From Alphaproteobacteria bacterium (GTDB lineage: Bacteria; Pseudomonadota; Alphaproteobacteria; Sphingomonadales; Sphingomonadaceae): a stretch of DNA of 6,767 bases. The notes beneath the pieces were generated by a model. It searched no databases. It was not told the DNA's origin and saw nothing but the letters and a program-made list of their open reading frames with translations. Numbering within the stretch: position 1 is the stretch's first letter; the number at the start of each line of letters is the position of its first letter. The stretch is from assembly GCA_028869975.1 (NCBI GenBank), contig JAGWQR010000166.1, positions 1-6,767 of the forward strand, in the 5' to 3' direction. A program made the translations under genes and the position numbers. Shown piece by piece: positions 5,438 through 6,767 of this stretch.

Positions 5438-6767
5438 TGCGCCACGATGTTATCATCATCGGGTGCGGGCCGGTCGGGGCACTTGCCGCCAACCTGCTGG
5501 GGCGCGCAGGATTATCGGTGCTGGTGCTGGAGAAGGAGACAGCGCTCTATCCGCAACCGCGCGCGGTGCATATCGACCATGAGATGATGCGGTTGTTCCA
5601 ATCGGCTGGAGTACTGGCGCGCATATTGCCCGATGTACGCGAAACCGATGGACATCTTCACATTGGTGCAGACCTTGGTGTGATCCGCTATATGGGCACG
5701 CGGAACAAGCCGCGCCCCTTTGGCTGGGCGAACGATTATTTCTTCTACCAGCCTGAGCTGGAAGCGCATTTGCGCGCGGGGTTGGCAGAGCTGGCAAGTA
5801 TGGAATTGCGCACCGGTGCCATATTCAGCACGCTGACGCAGCGCGGGGATGACGTCGAGATACACTATGTTGAGCATGGCGCGCGCCACACGGCCACCGC
5901 GCGTTGGGTTATCGGCTGCGACGGCGCGCGTAGTGCGGTGCGCAAGGCATTGGGCGTCACGCTTGATGATCTTGATTTTGACGAACCCTGGCTGGTTGTG
6001 GATGCCGAGGTTGATGGCCCGGTCATATTTCCACCGCTTTCTGATGTGCCTGAAGGGGCCGACCTGCAACGCCTGTCGGTGATGATGTGCGATCCCAAAC
6101 GCCCGGCAACCATTGTGCCGGGGCGCGGCACGCATCGGCGCTGGGAATTCATGCTGCTGCCCGGTGAGGATGATGCAACCATGATGCAGCCAGAGCGTGT
6201 GGTGGAACTGGTCGGCCCTTGGTTGGAGGGCGTGCCGCACAACATCATTCGCGCCGCCACTTACCGCTTTCACGGGCTGGTTGCGGAGCAATGGCAGGTC
6301 GGCAACGTCTTTTTGGCGGGGGATGCCGCACATCAGACGCCGCCATTTTTCGGGCAGGGCATGTGTCACGGCTTTCGTGATGTCGCCAATCTGGCCTGGA
6401 AAATGGCAGCAGTGGTGCGTGATGGTGCCGATCCGGGTATCCTGAATAGCTATCAGCCCGAGCGCGATCCGCATGTGCGCAGTGTCATTGCGGCGGCAGT
6501 CGCAGCAGGGCGCTATATCTGCGAACTTGATCCGGAGAATGCGGCGCAGCGTGATGCCGCATTGCGTACCAAAGCTGCGGCAGGTACCGGCGAAACTGCG
6601 CATGATCTAATTCCCGCCATTGCTTCTTCGTTGGTGTTGACAGACACGCAAGGCGCAGGACTTCGCTTCATTCAACCGAGTTGCGGAGACAGGCTGCTGG
6701 ACGATGTGACGGGAGGTGGCTGGAGGTTGTTCTGTCGTGCACCCCTGCCCGATGTGGCGGGCGTCAC
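5437..6767 (+). CDS. MhpA-type FAD-dependent aromatic hydroxylase (3' end missing)
   Basis: The frame stays open for 443 codons to the window edge. E. coli MhpA has about 554 residues, so roughly the last 110 are probably missing. The start ATG shares its A with the preceding TGA (5435-5439), indicating translational coupling. The FAD motif GCGPVG is at residues 9-14, PRAVHIDHEMMR at about 33-44, the DG motif CDGARSAVR at 161-169, and the GD motif AGDAAHQTPPFFGQG at 294-308, followed by GFRDVANLAWK (312-322). This matches the 3-(3-hydroxyphenyl)propionate / 3-hydroxycinnamate hydroxylase group, which inserts an ortho hydroxyl into a phenol to prepare for ring cleavage. The group is often over-annotated as MhpA, and its members act on varied phenols, so the substrate is uncertain. 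No mhp meta-cleavage genes appear in the window. Confidence 0.9.
   Translation, partial: MRHDVIIIGCGPVGALAANLLGRAGLSVLVLEKETALYPQPRAVHIDHEMMRLFQSAGVLARILPDVRETDGHLHIGADLGVIRYMGTRNKPRPFGWANDYFFYQPELEAHLRAGLAELASMELRTGAIFSTLTQRGDDVEIHYVEHGARHTATARWVIGCDGARSAVRKALGVTLDDLDFDEPWLVVDAEVDGPVIFPPLSDVPEGADLQRLSVMMCDPKRPATIVPGRGTHRRWEFMLLPGEDDATMMQPERVVELVGPWLEGVPHNIIRAATYRFHGLVAEQWQVGNVFLAGDAAHQTPPFFGQGMCHGFRDVANLAWKMAAVVRDGADPGILNSYQPERDPHVRSVIAAAVAAGRYICELDPENAAQRDAALRTKAAAGTGETAHDLIPAIASSLVLTDTQGAGLRFIQPSCGDRLLDDVTGGGWRLFCRAPLPDVAGV

Noticed and set aside
5512..6603. 363-codon open frame on the minus strand
   Set aside because: It lies fully antisense to the MhpA-type hydroxylase, whose FAD motifs fall across it. 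Its translation is rich in His, Arg and Cys and shows no recognisable domain, so it is a shadow frame.

Overview
The window reads as a moderately GC-rich alphaproteobacterial chromosome segment. Codon use and the mix of protein families suggest a sphingomonad (Sphingomonas, Novosphingobium or Sphingopyxis type), but this is an impression and not a proof. It holds six substantial genes of one apparent catabolic cluster for an aromatic or heterocyclic compound, plus the first eight codons of a seventh gene running off the left edge. I see no mobile element, CRISPR array, tRNA or rRNA.

Layout. Positions 1-24 carry the start of a minus-strand gene with a good ribosome binding site. Positions 25-172 are a shared divergent control region. 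Next comes a tight plus-strand operon: a fumarylacetoacetate hydrolase (FAH) family enzyme (173-1117), a small cupin protein (1114-1641, ATGA overlap) and an MFS transporter (1645-2871, GTG start, 3-nt gap). A minus-strand single-component FAD monooxygenase (2882-4027) converges on the transporter with only 10 nt between stop codons. A second divergent control region (4028-4216) separates it from a plus-strand pair: a metal-dependent amidohydrolase (4217-5437) and an MhpA-type FAD hydroxylase (from 5437, 1-nt overlap), which is cut by the right edge.

How it could work together (inference). The transporter imports the substrate, the amidohydrolase opens an amide, ester or cyclic bond, the two flavin monooxygenases hydroxylate the ring, and the FAH-family enzyme processes a ring-cleavage product. 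No ring-cleaving dioxygenase of recognised type is present, so either it lies outside the window or the small cupin plays an unexpected part. No regulator is encoded here. However, both divergent control regions contain ATC-N9-GAT sequences, the classical LysR-type (LTTR) box, three in all, which suggests that one LysR regulator could control all the transcription units. That shared box set and the unassigned pathway are the most interesting points.
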